Shown one piece after another: positions 1 to 5,758 of a stretch of DNA of 7,090 nt. The first letter of the stretch is position 1. The number at the start of each line of letters is the position of its first letter. The notes under the pieces are model-generated. The model saw nothing but the letters and a program-made list of their open reading frames with translations. It was not told where the DNA came from and ran no database searches. This DNA is from Bacillota bacterium (GTDB lineage: Bacteria; Bacillota; Clostridia; Lachnospirales; Lachnospiraceae): positions 1 to 7,090 of the forward strand of contig JAEZHX010000251.1 of NCBI GenBank assembly GCA_023436765.1, written 5' to 3'. The position numbers and the translations under genes were made by a program.

Positions 1-1
1 A

Positions 2-205
2 ATTGATAAGGTAAAGGCATTTGTGAATGATGTTACGAAATTTGATTCCGACTTCGATTTAGTTTCCGGAAGATACGTTATAGATGCAAAATCCATCATG
101 GGTATCTTTAGCCTTGATTTATCCAAGTTAATCGATCTTAACATCCACAGTGAGGAGAACATGGATCATATCCTGTCCGTATTAAAGCCTTACATTGTTG
201 AGTAA
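2..205 (+). CDS. HPr-like phosphocarrier-family protein (3' part, start outside window)
   Basis: The reading frame is open from the left edge to a TAA stop at 203-205, giving the last 67 residues. An internal ATG at 23 gives 60 residues but is not the likely start, because homologous sequence continues upstream of it. About 10 to 15 N-terminal residues are probably missing. The core matches the HPr fold: TKFDSDFDL corresponds to the SKFDSDINL region of HPr, and AKSIMGIFSLD corresponds to the conserved SIMG segment with regulatory Ser46 (codon 92-94). Aligned without gaps from these anchors, residues IDKVK lie where canonical HPr has the ARPAT that follows catalytic His15, so the HARP phosphotransfer motif looks absent. 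HPr normally relays phosphate in the PTS sugar-uptake system. This protein is more likely a regulatory or degenerate relative, comparable to Crh of Bacillus, but its role is inferred. It is followed by a terminator at 223-263. Confidence 0.8.
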   Translation: MDKVKAFVNDVTKFDSDFDLVSGRYVIDAKSIMGIFSLDLSKLIDLNIHSEENMDHILSVLKPYIVE

Positions 206-222
206 TCAAGCTGTACTTAATG

Positions 223-263
223 GGAGTTGCCATCGGGGAAACCAAGATGGCAACTCCTTTTTT
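223..263 (+). terminator. Intrinsic terminator of the HPr-like gene
   Basis: A perfect 12-bp stem pairs GGAGTTGCCATC (223-234) with GATGGCAACTCC (246-257) around an 11-nt loop. Six T residues follow at 258-263. It starts 17 nt after the HPr-like stop codon. The T-tract is on the + strand side only, so it serves the + strand gene and not the convergent thiI gene. Confidence 0.92.
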
Positions 264-313
264 GTTGTACTGAATGAAATCATTTGCTTAAGCAAGCATA
301 GACAATTCTATGG

Positions 314-1495
314 TTAATGTTGTCTGATCTGGATCACTTCCGCTGTATTTAGGGCGGTTTCTACCAGCTCATCAATCTTCTCCTCCAGGTTCTTCTCGGA
401 ATTACGGATCGCCTTCAGGATTGGCTTCGTTACCGGGTGCCTCGCCACAAAGATCGTACAGCAATCCTCGAAGGGCTGGATGGAGGTCTCAAAGGTATCA
501 ATCTTATTCGCTATCTCTACGATATCCTTCTTATCAAAGGCAATTAACGGGCGATGGACCGGCATTGTACACACCTCATTGGTGGCAGCCAGGCTATGCA
601 TCGTCTGACTTGCTACCTGTCCGATACTTTCTCCTGTTACCAGACCGAGGCAATTTTCCTGCTCCGCAAGCTTCTCGGCTATCTTCATCATGTATCTTCG
701 CATGATAATCGTAAGCTCCTCATGGGGGCATTTCTCATAGATGTACAGCTGGATATCGGTAAAATTCACTACGAACAGCTTCATCGGTCCCGTATACCTT
801 GCTACCTTCTCTGCCAGGTCAACCACCTTCTGCTTCGCTCTGTCACTGGTGTACGGGGGAGCATGAAAGTAGGTTGCTGCTAATGATACACCCCTCTTGG
901 AGATCATATAACCGGCAACCGGACTGTCAATACCGCCGGACAGCAAAAGCATCGCCTTACCATTGGTTCCGACGGGCATACCGCCGGGTCCCGGGATAAT
1001 GATGGAATATACGTAGGATTTGGTCCTTACTTCTACCGTAACTCTGACTTCAGGCTCATGAACATCCACCTTAAGCTCCTTAAAGCGATTCAGGAGATAA
1101 GCACCCATCTCAATACAGATCTCCGGAGAGGTCATCGGATACTGCTTATCCGCACGCTTCGCCTCCACCTTGAAGGTAAAATGCTTGTCCGGATACATCG
1201 CCTCCACATAATCCCCCACCCCTTTCGTCAGGGTCTCCCAATCATTACCGTCAATCACGGCTACCGGACAGATGGAGGAGATACCGAATACTCGCTGCAG
1301 AGCTGCGACAGTCTCCTCATAATCATATCCTTCAGGGCATTCTACGAAGATTCTTCCCTGTTCCCTGCCGACATAAAAATGACCCAAGGGTCTGAGAGAA
1401 TCGCTCACACGGTCTCTTAATGCATTTTCGAAGATATATCGGTTATTACCCTTCAGTCCGATCTCTGCATATTTTATTAGAAATGCTTTGAACAT
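314..1495 (-). CDS. thiI: tRNA 4-thiouridine(8) synthase ThiI (no rhodanese domain)
   Basis: This 393-residue cytosolic enzyme adenylates uridine 8 of tRNA and replaces its oxygen with sulfur. Family members with a rhodanese domain can also supply sulfur for the thiamine thiazole. The N-terminal ferredoxin-like region is at about 1-60. The THUMP RNA-binding domain is at about 60-165. The ATP-binding PP-loop domain follows, with SGGIDSPVA at 186-194 and, later, the conserved TGESIGQVASQT at 287-298. The segment EDCCTIF at 343-349 holds the cysteine region that I equate with Cys344 of E. coli ThiI. The E. coli enzyme has about 482 residues with a C-terminal rhodanese domain; this one ends before it, as in Bacillus-type ThiI. 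The ATG at 1493-1495 is preceded by AGGAGG at 1501-1506, 5 nt away. The cysteine desulfurase gene lies 158 nt upstream in the same direction and is the probable sulfur donor. Confidence 0.97.
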   Translation of the reverse strand: MFKAFLIKYAEIGLKGNNRYIFENALRDRVSDSLRPLGHFYVGREQGRIFVECPEGYDYEETVAALQRVFGISSICPVAVIDGNDWETLTKGVGDYVEAMYPDKHFTFKVEAKRADKQYPMTSPEICIEMGAYLLNRFKELKVDVHEPEVRVTVEVRTKSYVYSIIIPGPGGMPVGTNGKAMLLLSGGIDSPVAGYMISKRGVSLAATYFHAPPYTSDRAKQKVVDLAEKVARYTGPMKLFVVNFTDIQLYIYEKCPHEELTIIMRRYMMKIAEKLAEQENCLGLVTGESIGQVASQTMHSLAATNEVCTMPVHRPLIAFDKKDIVEIANKIDTFETSIQPFEDCCTIFVARHPVTKPILKAIRNSEKNLEEKIDELVETALNTAEVIQIRQH

Positions 1496-1519
1496 CTTAG
1501 CCTCCTGTACTGTATTCCA

Positions 1520-1546
1520 TACCGATTTTCTATGCTGCTATCGGTA
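1520..1546 (-). other. Small hairpin in the thiI leader
   Basis: Seven-bp perfect arms TACCGAT (1520-1526) and ATCGGTA (1540-1546) enclose 13 nt. On the transcript the hairpin ends 13 nt before the AGGAGG of thiI, so it leaves the ribosome binding site free. No T-tract follows it, so it is not a terminator. It may be a structural element of the leader or chance. Confidence 0.3.
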
Positions 1547-1653
1547 TTTCCTACGATCGTCTTATCTGCTGTTTCGTTTCATTCATCCTTAACTTCACTG
1601 TTGCTATGATATCATCCTATCACATCCGCTCAGGGCAAGCCACCCTGGAACGG

Positions 1654-2841
1654 CTATTTTCTCGTATATCTCCTGAGCATAGGCAAGATTTCCTTCATCT
1701 GCTCCAAAGCATAATCCACTTCTTCCTCCGTAGTCATATCAGACATGGAGATACGCAGTGTGGAATCCATCAGGTTCTTTGGCAGATGAATTGCGGTCAG
1801 CGTCACACTGGGCTGCGGATGATGGGAGCTACAGGCTGAGCCGGCTGAAACATAGACGCTACGATCCTCCAGTGCATGGAGGAAGACCTCGCTCTTTACT
1901 CCGTCAAAGCTGACACTGACGATATGAGGCGCTGTTGTTTTCAATAGCTCCATTTCAAACTCATCGGTGCATTCCTTCGGAAGACCATTAAAGCTGACGC
2001 CCTCCAGCTTATTCAGTTCTCTTAAGAGGCGTTGCTTAAGGCCATACATCCTGCCGATCTTCTCTTCATGGTTCTCATAAAGCTCCGAAACAGCCTGTCC
2101 AAGTCCTGCAATCGCCGGAACATTCTCGGTCCCAGAACGGATTCCCCTCTGATGTCCCCCTCCGAAGATCACCGGGCTCACTCTGATCTTATCGCTGATA
2201 TAGAGCGCACCGCTTCCCTTCGGTCCATGGATCTTATGTCCACTGATGGTCAGAAGATCTATTCCCTCCCGTTTCGGGTAGATTCGGAATTTACCGAAGG
2301 CCTGTACAGCATCTACATGGAATATGATATCCTTTTTCCTGTTTTTCAGCTCGGTAGCAAGCTCCTTAACCTCCTGAACCGCGCCAATTTCATTATTTAC
2401 ATACATAACGGATACCAATATAGTATCCTCACGAATCAAATCATACAGCTTCTCTTTGATCAGCTTACCGGTCTCATCCACCGGTGCATAGCTGATTTCA
2501 AAACCATTTTCCTCAAGATACAGTAAGGGCTGATGGACCGAGGGATGCTCGATTCGGGTAGTAATGATATGCTTGCCCCTTCGTTTGTTTGCCATAGCTG
2601 TTCCGATCAGGGCGAGGTTATTGGACTCCGTTCCCCCCGAGGTGAATACCAGCTCCTTCGGTTCAACCTTAAGGCAGCTCGCCAGATTCGCTGCTGCTTC
2701 CTTCATATAAGTCTCTGCTTTTATGCCAAGCCGGTGCATGGAGGAGGGATTGCCGTAATCCTCATACAAAACCTTCATCACTCGGTCTCTGACCTTCTCT
2801 GTTATTTTTGTTGTTGCCGAATTATCCAGATATACTTCCAT
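1654..2841 (-). CDS. Class I cysteine desulfurase (IscS/NifS type, PLP-dependent)
   Basis: This 395-residue cytosolic fold-type I PLP enzyme converts cysteine to alanine and carries the sulfur as a persulfide for tRNA thiolation or Fe-S cluster assembly. YLDNSATT at 4-11 is the classic N-terminus. TSGGTESNN (67-75) binds the cofactor phosphate. EHP gives His99, which stacks on PLP, and HVDAVQ gives Asp177 and Gln180. SGHKIHGPKG holds the Schiff-base Lys203. RSGTEN is at 235-240. SAGSACSS contains the catalytic Cys337 on the longer loop typical of class I. All key residues are present and the length is normal. The ATG at 2839-2841 has GAGGT at 2851-2855, 9 nt upstream. The nearest gene downstream on the same strand is thiI, which suggests a dedicated ThiI partner like Bacillus NifZ. 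No scaffold gene such as iscU is in view, so a wider Fe-S role cannot be judged. Confidence 0.96.
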   Translation of the reverse strand: MEVYLDNSATTKITEKVRDRVMKVLYEDYGNPSSMHRLGIKAETYMKEAAANLASCLKVEPKELVFTSGGTESNNLALIGTAMANKRRGKHIITTRIEHPSVHQPLLYLEENGFEISYAPVDETGKLIKEKLYDLIREDTILVSVMYVNNEIGAVQEVKELATELKNRKKDIIFHVDAVQAFGKFRIYPKREGIDLLTISGHKIHGPKGSGALYISDKIRVSPVIFGGGHQRGIRSGTENVPAIAGLGQAVSELYENHEEKIGRMYGLKQRLLRELNKLEGVSFNGLPKECTDEFEMELLKTTAPHIVSVSFDGVKSEVFLHALEDRSVYVSAGSACSSHHPQPSVTLTAIHLPKNLMDSTLRISMSDMTTEEEVDYALEQMKEILPMLRRYTRK

Positions 2842-2877
2842 ACTTTTGTTACCTCTTCAGCCATTTCGGTCTATTTA

Positions 2878-2900
2878 GTAATTGCGATAAAATCAATTAC
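2878..2900. promoter_or_regulatory. Inverted repeat upstream of the cysteine desulfurase gene
   Basis: Perfect 7-bp arms GTAATTG (2878-2884) and CAATTAC (2894-2900) are separated by 9 bp. The repeat lies 37 to 59 bp upstream of the desulfurase start. Arm length and spacing would suit a dimeric DNA-binding regulator, but in the transcript it could also form a weak hairpin. No regulator gene is nearby, so the role is inferred. Confidence 0.35.
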
Positions 2901-2954
2901 CAACTGTTTTGTCTATTGTTATATTGGCACTTAATAGCATATATTATGCGAACA

Positions 2955-2963
2955 AGTATACCA
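2955..2963 (-). promoter_or_regulatory. Possible extended -10 promoter for the desulfurase gene
   Basis: On the - strand the sequence TGGTATACT gives a TGn motif plus TATACT, which matches five of six bases of TATAAT. The -35 position at 17-bp spacing reads TTCCCT, a poor match. Extended -10 promoters can work without a good -35. Transcription would start near 2948 and leave a leader of about 107 nt containing the 2878-2900 inverted repeat. The call is tentative. Confidence 0.3.
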
Positions 2964-3030
2964 TATCTACCCACTGCAGGGAAAGTATTAAATCAAAAGA
3001 AGCCATATGATCCATCACATAACCATAAAT

Positions 3031-3921
3031 TTAAGATGCTTCATGGGAATACCGAGTTCTGTCAGCCTCTAGGATTCTTAAAATCCAGTAAGGATTGATG
3101 CTCATCTCCCCATGCTCCGTAGGCACGTAGATTCCAAGATGAAGGTGCACCTCGAACTGACCCGTGGTTCCTTCCGGACCATAGCCGGAGTCCCCCATGA
3201 AGCCGAGCAGCTGTCCCGCGATAATAGAATCCCCCTCTTTCAGCTCAGGGGCATAGGAGTCAAGATGAGCATAATAAAAATAACCTCCTGAGACTCCTCT
3301 GATTCCAATCCGGTAACCTCCCTTTTCCAGCCATCCCATCTTTTCTACGATACCATCGGTCATGCTTACGACCGGAAAATATCCGGGTTCATTATTGGAA
3401 GCCATCAGATCGGTCCCTTCATGTCTATGGTTTCCGCCATATTTGCGAAGTACATTCCAGGTATCAGCATAGCTGATATCTGCCTCCCCGCCTAGGACAT
3501 AGGGTACGGGAAAATATCTTAAATCAGAGAAAATCGCTTTATAATAGCTGAATAGCTTCTTATAATTTTGGGCTTCGGACAGCTTTCCCATACAGCGCAG
3601 GAAAACATCGGTTCCCATGGGTGCTGCTTTCACCTTGTTAAAATCAGTAGCCAGCATGGAGAAAGTAAGATACCCAATGGGATTCATATAAGTTCCGTTC
3701 TTTAAGCCGGGATACTTTCTGATTGCTTTGTTGATCTTCAGCTCTCCCTGTTTCAGCTCATCCTCCGAAACCTTCATCTCACCGAAGGCATCATAATTGA
3801 TCTCTGATTTGATGATAGCTCCGATCAACTGCTGTGTCCGTAATAGTCTGAGCTCATAGTTTATGATAAATAGAACAAGAACAATCAACAGAATGAAACT
3901 CTTATGCAAATGCTTTCTCAT
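3031..3921 (-). CDS. Membrane-anchored M23-family (LytM-type) metallopeptidase
   Basis: M23 enzymes are zinc peptidases that cut peptide bridges in peptidoglycan. With the start at 3921 the protein has 296 residues. A short basic N-terminus (MRKHLHK) is followed by a hydrophobic segment at about 9-20, a signal anchor that places the rest outside the cell. Residues 40-140 match no domain I recognise. The M23 domain covers about 160-285: HEGTD gives His167 and Asp171, AHLDSY gives His219, and HLHLG gives His259 and His261. By analogy with LytM, His167, Asp171 and His261 bind zinc while His219 and His259 are catalytic, so the enzyme looks active. An ATG at 3951 would add 10 residues. I prefer 3921 because AGGTGAT, complementary to the 16S rRNA tail, sits just upstream, whereas 3951 has only a distant GGAAAG. 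No clear terminator separates it from the desulfurase gene 189 nt downstream. Confidence 0.9.
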   Translation of the reverse strand: MRKHLHKSFILLIVLVLFIINYELRLLRTQQLIGAIIKSEINYDAFGEMKVSEDELKQGELKINKAIRKYPGLKNGTYMNPIGYLTFSMLATDFNKVKAAPMGTDVFLRCMGKLSEAQNYKKLFSYYKAIFSDLRYFPVPYVLGGEADISYADTWNVLRKYGGNHRHEGTDLMASNNEPGYFPVVSMTDGIVEKMGWLEKGGYRIGIRGVSGGYFYYAHLDSYAPELKEGDSIIAGQLLGFMGDSGYGPEGTTGQFEVHLHLGIYVPTEHGEMSINPYWILRILEADRTRYSHEAS

Positions 3922-3952
3922 GACATCACCTGTTACATATAAGATTTCCATA

Positions 3953-4011
3953 CCCGGAAGGTCTTTCCCTGTACGCCTCTGTTCCTAGGCCTTGCATATC
4001 TAGCTTCCGGG
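3953..4011 (-). other. Long-range inverted repeat in the M23 gene leader
   Basis: Perfect 8-bp GC-rich arms CCCGGAAG (3953-3960) and CTTCCGGG (4004-4011) flank 43 nt. Smaller complementary pairs lie inside, such as GCCT and AGGC at 3976-3979 and 3987-3990. In the M23 transcript this could fold into a closed leader structure ending about 31 nt before the preferred start codon. It does not match any riboswitch consensus I can recall, and no U-tract follows. Confidence 0.35.
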
Positions 4012-4015
4012 ATTG

Positions 4016-4033
4016 GACATATCAATATATGTC
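4016..4033. repeat. Short AT-rich inverted repeat
   Basis: Arms GACATAT (4016-4022) and ATATGTC (4027-4033) flank a 4-bp spacer. It lies immediately upstream of the GC-rich repeat in the M23 leader. It could be an operator half-site pair or a small hairpin; the sequence alone does not decide. Confidence 0.3.
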
Positions 4034-4110
4034 AGCAGGAGTTGTAATAGTACAGGTTCAGCACAAAGAGAGTGTCATCACAAAGCGGACTGTTAGCTTG
4101 AAGGAGCGTT

Positions 4111-4158
4111 AAAAAGTGCATGCCTTACCATTGATTAAGTTGGTATGGCATACACTTT
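4111..4158 (-). terminator. Intrinsic terminator of the LCP gene
   Basis: An 18-position stem pairs 4113-4130 with 4141-4158 around a 10-nt loop. On the - strand it has one G-U wobble and one mismatch. It ends in a run of five U residues, seen as AAAAA at 4111-4115 on the + strand. The stem begins 8 nt after the LCP stop codon. It isolates the LCP gene from the downstream M23 gene. Confidence 0.88.
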
Positions 4159-4166
4159 AATCTTTG

Positions 4167-5678
4167 CTATTGATTCACTGATCCGTTACCTGTTGCTGAG
4201 GTGTTTGCCGCGGTGGAGGATTGCGCTCCGGTAGCAGCCTTATCGTCTCCAAAGATAAAATTATGGAGAAGCGTTAAGTTCTCATCCCATTCCGGGATCA
4301 GCACATCCATCCCCCGGACCTCCACATTGTCAGTAAAGGTTCCGTCAGCAGGAAGTCTTAACTGGTCTATCTTAGTGGTACCCATTTCAATAAAATTGCT
4401 TAACAATAACTCAAAATTGTCACTACTGATATCAGTCGTAATCATAGGTAAGAAACCAAACAATATAGAACCCAGTTCTACCTTGCTCTTTGTCTTATAT
4501 TCTTCAAAGATTGCATCCAGTATGATACGATGGCGCTCTGTCCTGCCATAGTCATTATTCGTTCCGTTGATCGTTGCCCTCTTACGTATTCTAGAATATC
4601 CGAGCACCTGATTGCCGTTCATCAGCTGTTTTCCTTCGTGCACTGTACGGTATTGAGGCTTGGAAATATAGTTTGTATTATTCAGGTAGTAGGCTTCTTT
4701 CGCTGTTAAGGTGATCTCAACACCACCGAGCTTATCAATAATCTTCTCAAAGCTTTCAAAGTTTACCATGACACAGCCATCCAACCTGATATCATAGTTC
4801 ATTGCAATGGTTTCGTATAGCAGATCAAGTCCGCCCTTTTCATAAGCGGTATTCAACTTATTCTCCTGATAACCCGGTATTCTTACCAGTGTATCCCTCA
4901 TCAGGGAGGTAAGCTTCAGTTCTTTCGTATTTGTGTTCATCGTGGCAATCATGATGACGTCAGTACGTCCTCTTCCTGCTCCGGAACCGATGGCTTCTTC
5001 CCCAAGAAGAAGGATATTGTATACGCCCTCTTCCTGACGACCATATCCCGGATGATCAGGCCATTTGATCGTATTCGGATCAATCTCCTCTTCATCAGAG
5101 CTTAAATCATCTTCGTCCAGATAATCCGTATCCTCTTCTAACATGGTAGACTTCTCAAAATCCTTCGTCATGGTTGCCCATATCTTACCGCTGATATCAA
5201 TTCCCATACGCATCAGCAGCTGATTACCCGGTTTCGTAAATCCCAAAAAGGATCCAAACCCGACCAGACAGGCAAGAATGATCAGCACAATGCTAAGTGC
5301 CTTTCTTCCTCTGGACATCTTCTTCAAGGGACGGGTATCCAGAAGGTTTAATTCCTCACTGATCTGCTTAGCCAAAGAAGCATTGATATCAATCAGGGCA
5401 TCATCCACACTGGGACTGATTTCCCCCTTAGCGTCCATCCGTTCCGATAACTCCGGTATATCATCCGAACTACAATCCCCCTGTACGGCCTGAGTTTCAT
5501 CAGTTACCCATAATTCACCGACAACGATATCCTCATCGCTTGTAATTGCTGCCTCTGCTGCCACTGTTTTATCGGCTTCCGAAATGTAGGTATCATTTAA
5601 TACCTTTTCTAAGTTTTTATAAAAATTAGCATCGAAATCCGGATCCGTATCTATACTATACTTATCTTCCTTATCCAT
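4167..5678 (-). CDS. LytR-CpsA-Psr (LCP) family envelope glycopolymer transferase
   Basis: LCP proteins transfer undecaprenyl-linked polymers such as teichoic acids or capsule to peptidoglycan on the outer membrane face. The 503-residue protein has a long acidic cytosolic N-terminus (about 1-118), basic residues KKMSRGRK (119-126), one membrane span (about 127-147) and an outer linker with a strongly acidic stretch at 181-200. The LCP domain at about 218-395 contains GRGRTDVIM (235-243), SLMRDTLVRIPG (258-269), KLNTAYEKGG (274-283), YSRIRK (361-366) and DYGRTERHR (376-384). These carry the Arg and Asp residues that bind the lipid pyrophosphate and metal. The tail from about 480 is rich in Ser, Thr, Ala and Gly. 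AGGAG at 5686-5690 lies 7 nt before the ATG. The polymer handled cannot be told, because no synthesis genes are in view. Older annotations call such proteins transcriptional regulators, which the membrane topology does not support. Confidence 0.94.
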   Translation of the reverse strand: MDKEDKYSIDTDPDFDANFYKNLEKVLNDTYISEADKTVAAEAAITSDEDIVVGELWVTDETQAVQGDCSSDDIPELSERMDAKGEISPSVDDALIDINASLAKQISEELNLLDTRPLKKMSRGRKALSIVLIILACLVGFGSFLGFTKPGNQLLMRMGIDISGKIWATMTKDFEKSTMLEEDTDYLDEDDLSSDEEEIDPNTIKWPDHPGYGRQEEGVYNILLLGEEAIGSGAGRGRTDVIMIATMNTNTKELKLTSLMRDTLVRIPGYQENKLNTAYEKGGLDLLYETIAMNYDIRLDGCVMVNFESFEKIIDKLGGVEITLTAKEAYYLNNTNYISKPQYRTVHEGKQLMNGNQVLGYSRIRKRATINGTNNDYGRTERHRIILDAIFEEYKTKSKVELGSILFGFLPMITTDISSDNFELLLSNFIEMGTTKIDQLRLPADGTFTDNVEVRGMDVLIPEWDENLTLLHNFIFGDDKAATGAQSSTAANTSATGNGSVNQ

Positions 5679-5758
5679 CTTCTCTCTCCTACATAACCCT
5701 TTTCAAGCAATGCCATACGCTTGAAGAATAATATGCATTTGTGTCAAATTAATGTTAT

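Noticed and set aside
1563..1598. Micro-ORFs (6 and 11 codons) in the thiI leader on the - strand
   Set aside because: The only Shine-Dalgarno-like AAGG is too close to either ATG, and the peptides show no attenuator-like run of codons.
1606..1615. 10-bp palindrome ATGATATCAT in the desulfurase-thiI gap
   Set aside because: Too short and AT-rich to support an operator call without comparative data.
1631..1647. Hairpin CAGGG/CCCTG shortly after the desulfurase stop, as a terminator
   Set aside because: The stem is only 5 to 6 bp and no U-tract follows on the - strand, so it would not act as an intrinsic terminator.
2032..2526. Open + strand frame of 164 codons opposite the desulfurase gene
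   Set aside because: It is antisense to conserved active-site coding sequence, with no family resemblance in its translation.
5702..5725. Hairpin TTCAAGC/GCTTGAA between pepD and the LCP gene, as a pepD terminator
   Set aside because: The 7-bp stem is followed on the - strand by AAAAGGGTTA, with no U-tract, so termination here is not supported.
5742..5747. Perfect TTGACA -35 box on the - strand upstream of the LCP gene
   Set aside because: No hexamer resembling TATAAT lies 15 to 19 bp downstream; the nearest TATTAT is only 8 bp away, so no promoter is called.
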